Positions 1 to 9,045 of a stretch of 64,000 nt of DNA are shown here, one piece after another. This stretch comes from an uncultured Tropicimonas sp. (GTDB lineage Bacteria > Pseudomonadota > Alphaproteobacteria > Rhodobacterales > Rhodobacteraceae), in NCBI GenBank assembly GCA_947497945.1, contig CANMIP010000016.1, positions 80,595 through 144,594 on the forward strand. Direction: 5' to 3'. The notes under the pieces are model-generated. The model saw only the letters and a program-made list of their open reading frames with translations. It was not told where the DNA came from and searched no databases. A program made the translations under genes and the position numbers. Each line of letters begins with the position of its first letter. Within the stretch, counting starts at the first letter, position 1.

Positions 1-1232
1 AGATCGTGGCGCTTATCGGGTTCATGATCTTCGCCGCCTGGCTGATCAATAACACGCTGTACAACCTTGCCGAACAGGGCAAGACCATCGGTTTCGGATT
101 TCTCAGCGACACCGCCGGATATGACATCAACCAGCGGTTGCTCGACTACAATTCTCAGTCATCGCATTGGCGCGCCGCTTTTGTCGGGCTTCTGAACACG
201 CTTCTGGTAGCTTTTCTGGGCTGTATTACGGCGACGATCATCGGTGTCTTCGTCGGTATCCTCAGGCTCTCCAACAACTGGCTCATCGCGCGGCTGATGA
301 CGGTCTATGTCGAGATGTTCCGCAACGTGCCCGTGCTGCTCTGGATCGTCTTCACGATGGCGATCATGATCGAGACCCTGCCGGCACCGCGTGCCTTCAA
401 GGGCGATGACCCGCAGGCCTCGATGGTGCTGTTCGATTCCGTCGCCTTCACCAATCGCGGCGTCTACATCCCCGAACCGCTGTTCAGCCGCGGCCTCGGC
501 GACATGCCGATCCTGCCCGATGCCGCCAACCCGGATTGCCAGCTCAACGAGGCCGGCGAGGTCGGGGACAGCTGCGGTATCTTCCAGATCAATATCGACT
601 TACTGTTCCTCGTGCTCGTGCTCGGGGCGAGCCTCTTTGTCTCCGGCCGGATCCGGAAGCGGGCCGACCGGATCCAGAACGAGACCGGCGATCGTCCGAA
701 CACGATGTATCTGCGCCTCGGCGTCGTTATCCTGCCCTTCGTGGCTGCGCTGATCGCGCTGGGCTTCCATCTCGGATACCCGGAACTCAAGGGCTTCAAT
801 TTCAAGGGCGGCACTTATCTGCGCAACTCGCTGATCGCGCTCTGGCTGGCCCTGTCCCTCTACACCGCGGCGTTCATCGCCGAAATCGTGCGGGCGGGTA
901 TCCTGGCGATCTCGAAGGGTCAGACCGAGGCGGCCTCCGCGCTCGGGCTGCGGCCGAACCGGATCATGAGTCTCGTGATCCTGCCGCAGGCGCTGCGGGT
1001 CATCATTCCGCCGTTGATCTCGAACTACCTGAACCTGACAAAGAATTCTTCGCTGGCGATTGCCGTCGGCTACATGGATATCACCGGCACGCTCGGCGGT
1101 ATCACCATGAACCAGACCGGCAAGGAACTCGAATGCGTTCTCATGCTGATGCTGGTCTACCTGGTCATCTCGCTTTCGATCTCGGCGGTGATGAACTGGT
1201 ATAATGAACGCGTAAAACTGGTGGAGCGGTAA
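1..1232 (+). CDS. bztB: Amino-acid ABC transporter permease BztB/AapQ (5' partial)
   Basis: Inner-membrane permease of a polar amino-acid (glutamate/glutamine/aspartate/asparagine-type) ABC importer. The reading frame is open from the window edge (codons begin at base 3), so the true N-terminus lies outside. Several hydrophobic segments flank a large central loop, as in the long AapQ/BztB permeases. Near the C-terminus lies the EAA-type cytoplasmic loop that contacts the ATPase, with EAASALGL followed by ILPQALRVIIPPL. The stop is followed one base later by the bztC start and then bztD, so the three form one operon. The periplasmic binding protein gene (bztA) would be upstream and is not visible. 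Family assignment is firm; substrate range is inferred from the family. Confidence 0.93.
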   Translation, partial: IVALIGFMIFAAWLINNTLYNLAEQGKTIGFGFLSDTAGYDINQRLLDYNSQSSHWRAAFVGLLNTLLVAFLGCITATIIGVFVGILRLSNNWLIARLMTVYVEMFRNVPVLLWIVFTMAIMIETLPAPRAFKGDDPQASMVLFDSVAFTNRGVYIPEPLFSRGLGDMPILPDAANPDCQLNEAGEVGDSCGIFQINIDLLFLVLVLGASLFVSGRIRKRADRIQNETGDRPNTMYLRLGVVILPFVAALIALGFHLGYPELKGFNFKGGTYLRNSLIALWLALSLYTAAFIAEIVRAGILAISKGQTEAASALGLRPNRIMSLVILPQALRVIIPPLISNYLNLTKNSSLAIAVGYMDITGTLGGITMNQTGKELECVLMLMLVYLVISLSISAVMNWYNERVKLVER

Positions 1233-1233
1233 G

Positions 1234-2523
1234 ATGGCAGACCTTCATTTCGTCCGCAAAGCCATGATCGAGGAACAGGAACCGCCGGCGGCGACAGCCG
1301 GGGTTGCCGGCTGGGTGCGGGAGAATCTCTTCTCCTCGCCGCTCAACGCGATCCTCTCCATCCTGTCGCTCGGCTTCGTCTTCTACGTGCTCTCGGCGCT
1401 ACTGCCCTGGGTCTTCTCGCCGACATGGTCCGCGACCTCGCTTGGCGAGTGCCGGGAACTGACCGGCGGCGGGCATGGCAAGGCCTGCTGGGGCGTGATC
1501 CGGGAGCGTTGGTTGCAGCTCATGTTCGGCTTCTATCCGAAGGAGCTCTACTGGCGTGTCGTGCTCGATTTCGCGCTGCTGATCGTCGCCGTCGCGCCGG
1601 TCCTCTTCACGAAGCTGCCGCGCAAGATGCTCTACTTCTCGGCGGTCTACCCGTTCCTGATGCCCTGGCTGCTCTGGGGCGGCTCGATCTGGAACCCGAT
1701 CGCGGTGGCTGCCGGTTTCGTGCTCGGCTTCTTCGCCCATAAATATGCCAGGCCGGCGTTTGGTGGGCTGGCGGCGGTCATCCTCGCCTTCCTCCTGCCG
1801 ATCATCTGGTGGTTCTTCCTGGCTGGCCCGCTGGCCAACGGGCTTGCCTCGGTGCTGCCCCTGGCGCTGGAAACGGTTGAGAGCCGCAATTTCGGTGGCT
1901 TCATGCTCTCGATCACCATCGGCGTTGTTGCCATCGCCATCTCACTGCCGATCGGCATCCTGCTGGCGCTCGGGCGTCAGTCGGACCTCTTCATTGTCCG
2001 GTCGCTCTCCGTGGGCTTCATCGAGTTCATCCGCGGCGTGCCGCTGATCACGCTCCTCTTCGTCGCCTCGACACTGCTGAACATCTTCATGCCGCCGGGG
2101 ACCGATTTCGACATCATCCTGCGCGTCATCATCATGGTCACGCTCTTCGCCTCCGCCTATATGGCCGAGGTGGTGCGGGGCGGTCTTGCGGCCCTTCCCA
2201 AGGGCCAGTACGAGGCGGCCGATGCGCTCGGGCTTGATTTCTGGATGGCGCAGCGGCTCATCATCATGCCGCAGGCGCTGAAGATCTCGATCCCAGGGAT
2301 CGTCTCGACCTTCATCGGTGTCTTCAAGGACACCACGCTGGTCTCGATCATCGGCCTTCTGGACCCGATCGGCCTCTCGAACTCCATCCGCGCCGACCAG
2401 GCCTGGAATGGTGTGGTATGGGAGCTCTACGGCTTCATCGCGCTGATGTTCTTCGTCTTCTGCTTCTCCATGTCCCGGTATTCCATGTTCCTGGAGCGCA
2501 AGCTTCAGACCGGCCATCGCTAA
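1234..2523 (+). CDS. bztC: Amino-acid ABC transporter permease BztC/AapM
   Basis: Second permease of the polar amino-acid ABC importer, expected to heterodimerise with the upstream permease. The 429-aa length matches the long BztC/AapM class. The N-terminal half has several hydrophobic helices with a conserved tryptophan-rich stretch. The C-terminal BPD_transp_1 domain carries EAADALGL and [14 protein letters not shown], the EAA loop. The start is ATG at 1234, one base after the previous stop, with a GGAGCGGTAAG stretch just upstream inside the bztB end. It is followed ten bases later by the ATPase gene. Confidence 0.95.
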   Translation: MADLHFVRKAMIEEQEPPAATAGVAGWVRENLFSSPLNAILSILSLGFVFYVLSALLPWVFSPTWSATSLGECRELTGGGHGKACWGVIRERWLQLMFGFYPKELYWRVVLDFALLIVAVAPVLFTKLPRKMLYFSAVYPFLMPWLLWGGSIWNPIAVAAGFVLGFFAHKYARPAFGGLAAVILAFLLPIIWWFFLAGPLANGLASVLPLALETVESRNFGGFMLSITIGVVAIAISLPIGILLALGRQSDLFIVRSLSVGFIEFIRGVPLITLLFVASTLLNIFMPPGTDFDIILRVIIMVTLFASAYMAEVVRGGLAALPKGQYEAADALGLDFWMAQRLIIMPQALKISIPGIVSTFIGVFKDTTLVSIIGLLDPIGLSNSIRADQAWNGVVWELYGFIALMFFVFCFSMSRYSMFLERKLQTGHR

Positions 2524-2533
2524 GGAAATCCAC

Positions 2534-3325
2534 ATGTCCGAAACTGCTATTGAACGCGAAATCGATCGATCGCACATGGAGGTCTCCGACAAGTTGGCCA
2601 TCCAGATCACCCACATGAACAAGTGGTACGGCACGTTCCACGTGCTGCGGGATATCAACCTGAGCGTCTATGAAGGCGAGCGGATCGTCATTGCCGGGCC
2701 TTCGGGCTCGGGAAAGTCGACCCTGATCCGCTGCATCAACCGCCTGGAAGAACACCAGGCGGGGGAGATCGTCGTGGACGGAACGGAGCTTTCCTCCGAC
2801 CTGAAGAATATCGACAAGATCCGCTCCGAAGTCGGGATGGTGTTCCAGCATTTCAACCTCTTCCCGCATCTGACGATCCTGGAGAACTGCACGCTGGCGC
2901 CGATCTGGGTGCGCAAGACTCCCCGCAAGGAAGCGGAGGAAATCGCGATGCATTACCTGGAGAAGGTCAAGATCCCCGAGCAGGCGTTGAAATACCCCGG
3001 CCAGCTCTCGGGCGGTCAGCAGCAGCGTGTGGCCATCGCCCGCTCGCTCTGCATGAAGCCGCGGATCATGCTCTTCGACGAGCCGACCTCTGCGCTCGAC
3101 CCCGAGATGATCAAGGAAGTGCTGGAGACGATGATCCAGCTCGCCGAGGAGGGCATGACCATGCTTTGCGTGACCCACGAGATGGGGTTTGCCAAGCAGG
3201 TGGCCAACCGGGTGATCTTCATGGACCAGGGGCAGGTCGTCGAACAGAACGAGCCCAACGAGTTCTTCAACAACCCGCAGCATGAGCGCACCAAGCTCTT
3301 CCTGAGCCAGATCCTCGGCCATTGA
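2534..3325 (+). CDS. bztD: Amino-acid ABC transporter ATP-binding protein BztD/AapP
   Basis: ATPase that powers the BztBC importer at the cytoplasmic face of the membrane. It has all the ABC elements: Walker [10 protein letters not shown] at residues 55-63, a Q-loop at VFQHFN near 103-108, signature LSGGQ at 158-162, Walker B IMLFDEP at about 178-184, and the switch histidine in VTHEMG. The 263-aa length is normal for the glutamine-type subfamily. It is the last gene of the operon; a GC-rich hairpin with a T-run follows within about 25 bases. Confidence 0.96.
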   Translation: MSETAIEREIDRSHMEVSDKLAIQITHMNKWYGTFHVLRDINLSVYEGERIVIAGPSGSGKSTLIRCINRLEEHQAGEIVVDGTELSSDLKNIDKIRSEVGMVFQHFNLFPHLTILENCTLAPIWVRKTPRKEAEEIAMHYLEKVKIPEQALKYPGQLSGGQQQRVAIARSLCMKPRIMLFDEPTSALDPEMIKEVLETMIQLAEEGMTMLCVTHEMGFAKQVANRVIFMDQGQVVEQNEPNEFFNNPQHERTKLFLSQILGH

Positions 3326-3346
3326 GCCGGGCGTCGCAGCAGATCG

Positions 3347-3379
3347 GGGCCTCGGCTTTCGCCGGGGCCCTGCGCTTTT
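3347..3379 (+). terminator. Intrinsic terminator of the bzt operon
   Basis: A 10-bp stem (3347-3356 with 3361-3370, one T-G wobble) closes a TTTC loop. It is followed by TGCGC and then TTTT at 3376-3379. It lies 21 bases after the bztD stop and next to the stop of the convergent ribbon-helix-helix gene. Confidence 0.75.
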
Positions 3380-3739
3380 CTACTCCACCAATCGAAGTCG
3401 AGGGCGTTTTTCGCGTTTGAGAATCGTTTCGGTGTCGAGATCGCGAATCGGCGTGTCGTCGTCAGGGATCTCGCCGCGGGCCAACAGGTCGAGATACCGC
3501 CCGCAACAGACCCTCAGGAAAGCGGCGAAGGTGCCGACCGTATGGTCGGCCTCGATAGCCTCGCGATAGAGTTTTCGAAGGAGTTCGTCGGTGCGCATCC
3601 CGTCCCGCAGCGCGATGCGGTCGAGCACTCCCCAGTAAAAGTTTTCGATTCGCAGCGCCGTGTCTGCATTGTCGAAACGCAGGGCGCGGGTTTCATATTC
3701 CCACAGGTTCGAATCAGCTTCGATGAAAAGGCGACACAT
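3380..3739 (-). CDS. Ribbon-helix-helix domain protein (RHH_4 type)
   Basis: A 119-aa cytoplasmic protein resembling the RHH_4 family of putative ribbon-helix-helix DNA-binding proteins common in Alphaproteobacteria. The start was placed at the ATG giving MCRLFIEADSNLW, because family members typically begin with MC-[RQ]-L, and the 24 upstream in-frame residues look non-conserved. The core AALRFDNADTALRIENFYW-like stretch gives the beta strand and first helix, and ALRDGMRTDELLRKLYREA the second helix. It stands alone, convergent with bztD. DNA binding and regulatory role are inferred from the fold; no target is evident. Confidence 0.8.
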   Translation of the reverse strand: MCRLFIEADSNLWEYETRALRFDNADTALRIENFYWGVLDRIALRDGMRTDELLRKLYREAIEADHTVGTFAAFLRVCCGRYLDLLARGEIPDDDTPIRDLDTETILKREKRPRLRLVE

Positions 3740-4258
3740 AGACGGCCCCCGAACTAAAAAAGACACTTCTGCCACAAAGAACAGGGCAGCGCAGATCAAA
3801 CCGGGCGCCACGATGCGGATGCGACACTTCCTAAATCGTTATAGTTTGTTTTTGCGGATTTGAGAACAATAACGAAGGGTCAGGCTTCGGCCTTGCTGCG
3901 CTCCTGTCTCCGGGACAGTTGCGGACCCGCGCATCCTGCCTGTCGGATCGGGGCCCGATGCTGCGAAGTTTTCGTTCCGGGATGTGTCTCGAGACTTCAG
4001 GCCATTGTGGTCGGTACGCCGGCCCGGATCGCGCTGCGGACCGTCGTAAATCGGTTTTGCCGCAGATTTCTCTGTCCGATGGCCCGAATAACAGCGTCGG
4101 GCAGGCCGGAAGGGGCTGTTTCGCCAGCCCCGAGGGAGGGGCCGGCATGTCGATTTGCAAGGGCACAAACCCTTAGGCTCGCGGCTGGAGGGTAGGGTAG
4201 GGTCGAGGGCGGCGACGATGGCCTGGCGGGCATCGCGACCGAGGAAGGGCAATCAATC
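3740..4258. other. Intergenic region with one hairpin, no convincing gene
   Basis: About 520 bases between two divergent genes. Open frames here have no recognisable family, no good ribosome site and overlap each other on both strands. A 7-bp hairpin (4112-4118 with 4125-4131, loop TTTCGC) without a T-run is the only clear structure. The stretch 3830-3860 is AT-rich and may hold the promoter of the ribbon-helix-helix gene. Confidence 0.5.
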
Positions 4259-5512
4259 ATGAACAAGAACCTGGTATCACTGCAAGCCTTGTTCGTTGCT
4301 GTCGGCGCGATCCATATCGCCGCCGCCGCTCTCGGGACACTGGTTGCGCTCGATATCGCGGCCTTCGGGGGATCGCAGGAAGACGCCTCGGCGGTCGCGT
4401 CGAGCTATTCGCTGGGCTTTCTTGTCGGGTGTTTCTGGATCGCGAGGCCCCTGGCCCGGATCGGGCATGTACGAGCCTTCTCTGCGGCCGCCGCCCTTTG
4501 CACGCTCACGACCCTCGTGCTCGCCGAGACCGAAAATATCCCGGTCACCATGCTGTCCCGATTCCTGACCGGCCTTGCAACGGCTGGCCTCTACGCAATT
4601 GCGGATGCGTGGATCAACGATTCCGCCGAAGCGGCTTCCCGTGGGCGCATCCTGTCGGTCTATTCGATCGTGCTGGGGGTCTGTTCGGTGGCAAGCCAGA
4701 TCTTCGTCATCGTCTATTCGGACCGGGTGTCGAGCGCGTTTCCAGCGATCTCCGCCCTGTTCTGCATTGCCATCATGGTGATAGCGACGACCCGAACAGA
4801 CCCGAAACCCAGCGAGAATCGGGCCTCGGTGCGAATCCTGGCCACATACGCCCTCTCACCAACGGCCTTTGTCGGCGCATTTCTGAACGGGTTGATTGTC
4901 ACGATCGTGCTTTTCGTCCTGCCCTTCCAGGTCTCTGTCATGGGCGTCACGCCGACGGTTATCGCCATCGGAATCGCGGCGACCTATGCCGGGCGCATCT
5001 TCCTGCAATATCCGCTCGGAAGCGCGTCGGACCGCATGGACCGGCGGATCGTCATTGCCGGGGCCTCCCTGATCCTGGCGACCACGCTCGCGGCAACCGC
5101 GATTCTGAGCGGCCTTGAGGGATCGATCCTGTTGCGGGAGATGGGCGCCTTCGTGGAGATTTTCGCCCTCGGGCTCGGCATGCTGCTGGGCGGCACCCTG
5201 TTGCCGCTCTACTCGCTGCTCACGGCGCATGCGATGGACCGGACCGTGCCGGTCTATATCGGCTCCACGGCCGTCACCCTGCTCTTCGTGTATTCTGTCG
5301 GCGGGGTCGTCGGGCCGCTTGCCAGTTCTGCCATTACCATGGCCTTCGGGGGCAGCGCCCTGTTGTGGTTCCTGGCTGCTCTGATGGCGCTTTTCGCGGC
5401 CTATACGCTTGTTCGTATGCGGACGCGGGATGCGGCCCCGCAGGCGGAACACGCCCGACACCAGCCGGGCGCGATCACGAGCGTCGAAATGGCGCCGGAC
5501 CAAAAGCGCTGA
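4259..5512 (+). CDS. MFS transporter, YcaD-like
   Basis: A 417-aa polytopic membrane protein of the major facilitator superfamily with about 12 hydrophobic segments. Features include the motif region SRFLTGLATAGLYAIADAWIND after helix 4 and a cytoplasmic loop with YPLGSASDRMDRR between the two halves, both typical of the YcaD/Fosmidomycin-like sugar-phosphate MFS branch. The start at 4259 has a GAGGAAGGG Shine-Dalgarno stretch about 10 bases upstream. It is monocistronic, and the substrate cannot be read from the sequence. Confidence 0.88.
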   Translation: MNKNLVSLQALFVAVGAIHIAAAALGTLVALDIAAFGGSQEDASAVASSYSLGFLVGCFWIARPLARIGHVRAFSAAAALCTLTTLVLAETENIPVTMLSRFLTGLATAGLYAIADAWINDSAEAASRGRILSVYSIVLGVCSVASQIFVIVYSDRVSSAFPAISALFCIAIMVIATTRTDPKPSENRASVRILATYALSPTAFVGAFLNGLIVTIVLFVLPFQVSVMGVTPTVIAIGIAATYAGRIFLQYPLGSASDRMDRRIVIAGASLILATTLAATAILSGLEGSILLREMGAFVEIFALGLGMLLGGTLLPLYSLLTAHAMDRTVPVYIGSTAVTLLFVYSVGGVVGPLASSAITMAFGGSALLWFLAALMALFAAYTLVRMRTRDAAPQAEHARHQPGAITSVEMAPDQKR

Positions 5513-5548
5513 ATGCTGTCAGGCGGGCGGCGCGGACCGGCCCGGCGC

Positions 5549-5836
5549 TTATGCCGTCCAGTCAGCCACGACGTGGAAGTCGCCGCGTTCGGGCGGGGAT
5601 TCCAGGAACTCCATGAAGTTCGACCACAGCGCCTGCACGCGTGCCGCGGTCTCCTCGTCCATCGTCTGGTTGGTCGACAGCGCAACAACGACGCCGGTGC
5701 CGTCATCCTTCATCACGTTGATGAACTTGACGATGCCGGGCAGCGCGAGGATCTGTTCGCGAAGTCCTTCCATTACTTTGGTCGCCGCCTCTCTCGAGCC
5801 TGGCTTCATCTTGTAATTCGTCACTCGAGCGTACAT
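5549..5836 (-). CDS. Antibiotic biosynthesis monooxygenase (ABM)-fold protein
   Basis: A 95-aa ferredoxin-like alpha/beta-barrel protein of the ABM superfamily. The start was set at MYARVTNYKM because an AAGGGAG ribosome site lies 7 bases upstream; a longer frame exists but lacks such a site. The pattern of beta strand (ARVTNYKM), helix with EAATKVMEGLREQI, strand (KFINVMKDDG) and a C-terminal FHVVADW fits the family. Members act as small quinone or heme oxygenases or simply as ligand-binding dimers; which applies here is unknown. It stands alone, convergent with the MFS gene. Confidence 0.8.
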   Translation of the reverse strand: MYARVTNYKMKPGSREAATKVMEGLREQILALPGIVKFINVMKDDGTGVVVALSTNQTMDEETAARVQALWSNFMEFLESPPERGDFHVVADWTA

Positions 5837-6406
5837 TGCGTGTCTCCCTTGTGTCCTGCCCCCACTATACACGAAAACGCCCACAAGTCGTCTTGCGGCT
5901 GTTTTCGCGTATCAAGCCCCCGGATACGCAGGTGCCCGGGCTGATCCTTTGGGGCGTGACAGGGACACCCCCGGGGCCTGTCATGCCGGTATCGATGGCT
6001 TCAGGGGATCCCGCTCGCTCGGCAGCCAGTCCACCCTTCGGCGCATTTCGGATCGCGGAGACAACCGGGGGAACATGCCTGTCGCTTCCGGCTTCAGGCC
6101 GCAGCGGCAAGGCGTGGACGCCACGGTGATGGTCCGGGATGCAGGCGTACTCCGAGCCGCTGGACCTGCTCGACAACCGCCACGGACGCAGGTCGCAAGG
6201 CCCCGGCCTGGTCATGGAACCAAGGGGACGGTTTCTTTCGCTTTCGGATGGATCTTTGGGAAGTCTGGCGGCACGACGACGAGTCAGAGGTCTGGCGTCC
6301 AGGAAGTTTCCTCAGGGATTTCACTGCAACGGAGCGGCGAAACGATCCCTGCGACATGACACGTCACTACAGCAAGGTGCTGATATGTAACCTAAAAGAG
6401 GGTGGA
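5837..6406. other. Intergenic region with inverted repeat
   Basis: About 570 bases between the ABM gene and tRNA-Ala. No frame resembles a protein. The most notable structure is an inverted repeat: CGTGACAGG at 5955-5963 with CCTGTCATG at 5977-5985 (one G-T pair), around a spacer containing CCCCGGGG. There is no T-run, so an operator or an RNA hairpin is more likely than a terminator. I see no small RNA I recognise. Confidence 0.45.
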
Positions 6407-6482
<76 letters not shown>

Positions 6483-6511
6483 GGTAGCGCGGTGTGTATT
6501 CACCGGCCGAG

Positions 6512-6538
6512 GGGAGTTCAAGAGGAAAATGAACTCCC
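6512..6538 (-). other. Perfect 9-bp hairpin upstream of tRNA-Ala
   Basis: GGGAGTTCA (6512-6520) pairs perfectly with TGAACTCCC (6530-6538) around a 9-base A-rich loop. It lies 12 bases after the stop of the minus-strand FYDLN gene and 29 bases before the 5' end of tRNA-Ala. There is no T-run on the minus strand, so it may be an RNA 3'-end or processing hairpin rather than a classical terminator. Confidence 0.6.
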
Positions 6539-6550
6539 ACCGGAATGTTT

Positions 6551-6877
6551 TTACGAGTCGTCCTCGTCCGATCCGACGTCGGCGATTTCCTCGAGCGAGA
6601 CGTTGTCTTCATCATCGTCGTCGTCGAGCACATCATCGCCGAGATCGACATCGGCGTCGGCCTCAAGGACATCTTCCTCGTCATCGAGAACGACTTCCTT
6701 TTCGGGCTCGCTCTGCTTGTCCTTCTCGTCCTTGATCAGGACGCGGTTCTTGTTGCCGGTGTCGAGCTGAACGACCTCGCCCGTGTAAGGGCTGACGATC
6801 GGGCTGCGGCCGAGATCGTAGAACCGCTTGCCGGTCGTCGGGCAGACGCGCTTGACTCCCCATTCTTCCTTGGGCAT
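6551..6877 (-). CDS. TIGR02300 family protein (FYDLN acid domain)
   Basis: A 108-aa protein with a basic N-terminal half and an extremely acidic tail. The N-terminus MPKEEWGVKRVCPTTGKRFY followed by DLGRSPIVSPYTGE is the signature of the alphaproteobacterial FYDLN acid-domain family; here the name-giving Asn is Gly. The start at 6877 was chosen because GAAGGA lies about 9 bases upstream, so the in-frame ATG five codons earlier overlaps the ribosome site. The tail is mostly Asp/Glu (for example DDDDDEDN) and probably disordered. Function is unknown; one possible CxxC-less zinc-ribbon-like N-terminus is only a guess. Confidence 0.88.
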   Translation of the reverse strand: MPKEEWGVKRVCPTTGKRFYDLGRSPIVSPYTGEVVQLDTGNKNRVLIKDEKDKQSEPEKEVVLDDEEDVLEADADVDLGDDVLDDDDDEDNVSLEEIADVGSDEDDS

Positions 6878-6978
6878 CGGGTGATCCTTCATATAGAGCG
6901 AAGCATTGAAAAAAGGCCGATGCCACAGGATGGCGGGTCTGTCAAACCCTAAGCGTGCAGGAATCGGGACAGCGAGCG

Positions 6979-7677
6979 ATGAACGAATATGTGCTGCCGG
7001 GAGATCCGCCGATTACGGTGGTGCTTCGGCCCTCCGCGCGAGCCCGGCGATACTCGCTGCGGGTATCGCGGCTGGACGGTCGGGTGACGCTCACAATGCC
7101 CCGTTCAGCCTCGCGCTCCCGGGCGCTGGACTTCGTGCGAGAGAAGGCCGGATGGATCCGGGACAAGCTCTCGGAGCGCCCGCAGGAGGTCCTAGCCGAG
7201 GAAGGGGCGGTGCTGCCAGTGGATGGAATCGACCTGGAGGTTGCGCGTGGAAGGCGAAGCGCGCTTGTCTTCGGGCTCGGACGAATCGAGGTTTCGGCGC
7301 GCAGTCACTCTGTTCCGGCCGCTGTTGCCGGGCTTGTGCGGGAGCATGCGCGCAGCCGGCTGGTGGCGGCCTGCGACGCTTTCTCGTCGGAGCTGGGACG
7401 CCCCTACAGCCGGATCACCCTGCGCGACACACGGTCCCGCTGGGGGTCCTGTTCGGCACAGGGGGCGTTGATGTTCTCCTGGAGGCTGATCCTGGCGCCG
7501 CCAGACATTCTCGACTACGTCGCGGCACATGAGGTGGCCCATCTTGCCGAGATGAATCATGGCCCGCGATTCTGGGCGAATGTCGAACGGCTCTGGCCCG
7601 ATTACCGGGCGCATCGCGCCTGGTTGCGGGAGAATGGCGAGACGCTGCATCGCTACAGATTCGAGACGACATCTTGA
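6979..7677 (+). CDS. YgjP-like zinc metallopeptidase (SprT/WssP superfamily)
   Basis: A 232-aa cytoplasmic protein of the DUF45/YgjP family. The zinc-site motif HEVAHLAEMNH is at about residues 184-194 (HExxH plus a third His). Upstream sits the family block RDTRSRWGSCSAQG, and MNHGPRFW follows. The ATG at 6979 was preferred over an in-frame GTG at 6955 because the family N-terminus begins shortly before the PPITVVLRPSARARR strand. Family members are putative metallopeptidases; E. coli YgjP has also been reported as a UTP pyrophosphatase-like enzyme. It starts about 100 bases from the divergent FYDLN gene. Confidence 0.87.
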   Translation: MNEYVLPGDPPITVVLRPSARARRYSLRVSRLDGRVTLTMPRSASRSRALDFVREKAGWIRDKLSERPQEVLAEEGAVLPVDGIDLEVARGRRSALVFGLGRIEVSARSHSVPAAVAGLVREHARSRLVAACDAFSSELGRPYSRITLRDTRSRWGSCSAQGALMFSWRLILAPPDILDYVAAHEVAHLAEMNHGPRFWANVERLWPDYRAHRAWLRENGETLHRYRFETTS

Positions 7678-7708
7678 CCCCCCGCCAGCGGCGTGGCCAT
7701 GATTGGGA

Positions 7709-8380
7709 ATGTATCTGAACCAGCGACAGTCCCCGAGTCCCGTGGCCCACACCCCGCCCACGGCGGCGGCGCATGACCGGCTTTACCGGACCATGCGGAC
7801 CCGCATCATGCATGGCGAGGTCGTGCCGGGTCAGGCCTTGACGCTGCGCGGGATCGGCAAGGAGTTCGGGTTGTCGATGACGCCGGTGCGCGAGGCGCTG
7901 CGGCGGCTCGTTGCGGAAGGCGCTTTGACCATGTCCACATCGGGGCGGGTCTCGACGCCGGAGTTGACCAATGAGCGGATCGAGGAGCTGGCGGCGCTAC
8001 GAGCGCTGCTGGAGCCGGAGCTGGCCTCACGGGCCTTGCCACGGGCGCATATGGCGCTGATCGAGCGGTTGCAGACGATCAACCACAACATTGCCACGGT
8101 CAATTCCAGCGGCGACGCGCCGGCCTATATCCGGACGAACCTGGAGTTCCACCGCACGCTCTACCTGCGTGCCCAGGCGCCGGCGATGCTCGCAATGGCC
8201 GAAACGGTGTGGCTGCAGCTCGGCCCGACCATGGGGATGCTCTACGACCGGCTGCGGCGCCAGGAGGCGCCCTATCATCACAAGCTGATCGTGGCCGCGC
8301 TGAAGGCGGGCGACGAGCCCTCGCTCAAGCTCGCCGTGCGCAGCGATGTCACGCAGGGGCTCAGGCTTCTGGCGCAGTAG
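7709..8380 (+). CDS. GntR family transcriptional regulator (FCD type)
   Basis: A 223-aa DNA-binding repressor or activator. The N-terminal winged helix includes GEVVPGQALTLRGIGKEFGL and the recognition helix MTPVREALRRLVAEGAL. The C-terminal all-helical FCD domain carries E-L-R-A-L-L-E-P and FHRTLY, with metal/ligand histidines of the FadR/VanR group. The ATG at 7709 lies two codons after a possible TTG start. Its last 20 bases overlap the 3' end of the convergent tdk gene. The effector is unknown and no adjacent catabolic operon suggests one. Confidence 0.87.
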   Translation: MYLNQRQSPSPVAHTPPTAAAHDRLYRTMRTRIMHGEVVPGQALTLRGIGKEFGLSMTPVREALRRLVAEGALTMSTSGRVSTPELTNERIEELAALRALLEPELASRALPRAHMALIERLQTINHNIATVNSSGDAPAYIRTNLEFHRTLYLRAQAPAMLAMAETVWLQLGPTMGMLYDRLRRQEAPYHHKLIVAALKAGDEPSLKLAVRSDVTQGLRLLAQ

Positions 8381-8963
8381 CCAGCGGGTCTCCGACCGCT
8401 TCGCGCCAATGACGTCGGCACAGGGAGACATAGGTCTCGTTACCGCCGATCTGCACCTGGGCGCCCTCACGCAAGGCCTGTCCGTCCGGACCCATCCGCG
8501 CGACCATGGTCGCCTTCTTGCCGCAATGGCAGATGGTGCGGACCTCGCGCATCTCGTCGGCAAGCGCCAGCAGCGCGGCGGAGCCCGGGAAGAGTTTGCC
8601 CATGAAATCGACGCGCAGCCCGTAGCACATGACCGGCACCTTGAGGTCGTCAACCGCGCGGGCGAGCTGCCAGACCTGAGCTTCGCTGAGGAATTGCGCC
8701 TCGTCGACAAAGATGCAGGCGCAGGGATCTTCCTGCATCTTCTGAGCGATCTTCGCAAAAAGGTCGTCGGTGGGAGAGAAGACATCCGCTTCTGCGGAAA
8801 TGCCGATACGCGAGCCGATCGTGCCGAAGCCCGCGCGCGTGTCCACGCCGGCGGTCAGCAAGTAGGTCTGCATGCCGCGTTCACGGTAGTTATGCGATGC
8901 CTGCAGCAGGATCGTCGACTTGCCGGCATTCATGGTCGAGTAGTGGAAATAGAGCTTGGCCAT
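8361..8963 (-). CDS. tdk: Thymidine kinase (type II)
   Basis: Phosphorylates thymidine with ATP in pyrimidine salvage. The 200-aa product has the P-loop STMNAGKST at residues 9-17, Walker B FVDEAQFL with the catalytic Glu, and the lasso region YGLRVDF. The zinc cysteines are in ICHCGKKA and the C-terminal CRRHW. The start ATG gives MAKLYFHYSTMNAGKS, typical for the family. It lies next to deoD on the same strand (about 80 bases between), grouping two nucleoside-salvage enzymes. Its 3' end overlaps the convergent gntR gene by 20 bases. Confidence 0.95.
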   Translation of the reverse strand: MAKLYFHYSTMNAGKSTILLQASHNYRERGMQTYLLTAGVDTRAGFGTIGSRIGISAEADVFSPTDDLFAKIAQKMQEDPCACIFVDEAQFLSEAQVWQLARAVDDLKVPVMCYGLRVDFMGKLFPGSAALLALADEMREVRTICHCGKKATMVARMGPDGQALREGAQVQIGGNETYVSLCRRHWREAVGDPLATAPEA

Positions 8964-9045
8964 GGGCTGCGGATACCGCGCGTTTTGCAGTTGGGCAAGC
9001 CGCGGATGGCGCGGGGCGGCGATCCGCCCCGTGCGGTGGTGTCAT

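Noticed and set aside
3839..4252. Overlapping frames of 85-137 codons between the RHH and MFS genes
   Set aside because: Arg/Pro/Cys-rich translations on both strands, no ribosome sites, no similarity to any family I know.
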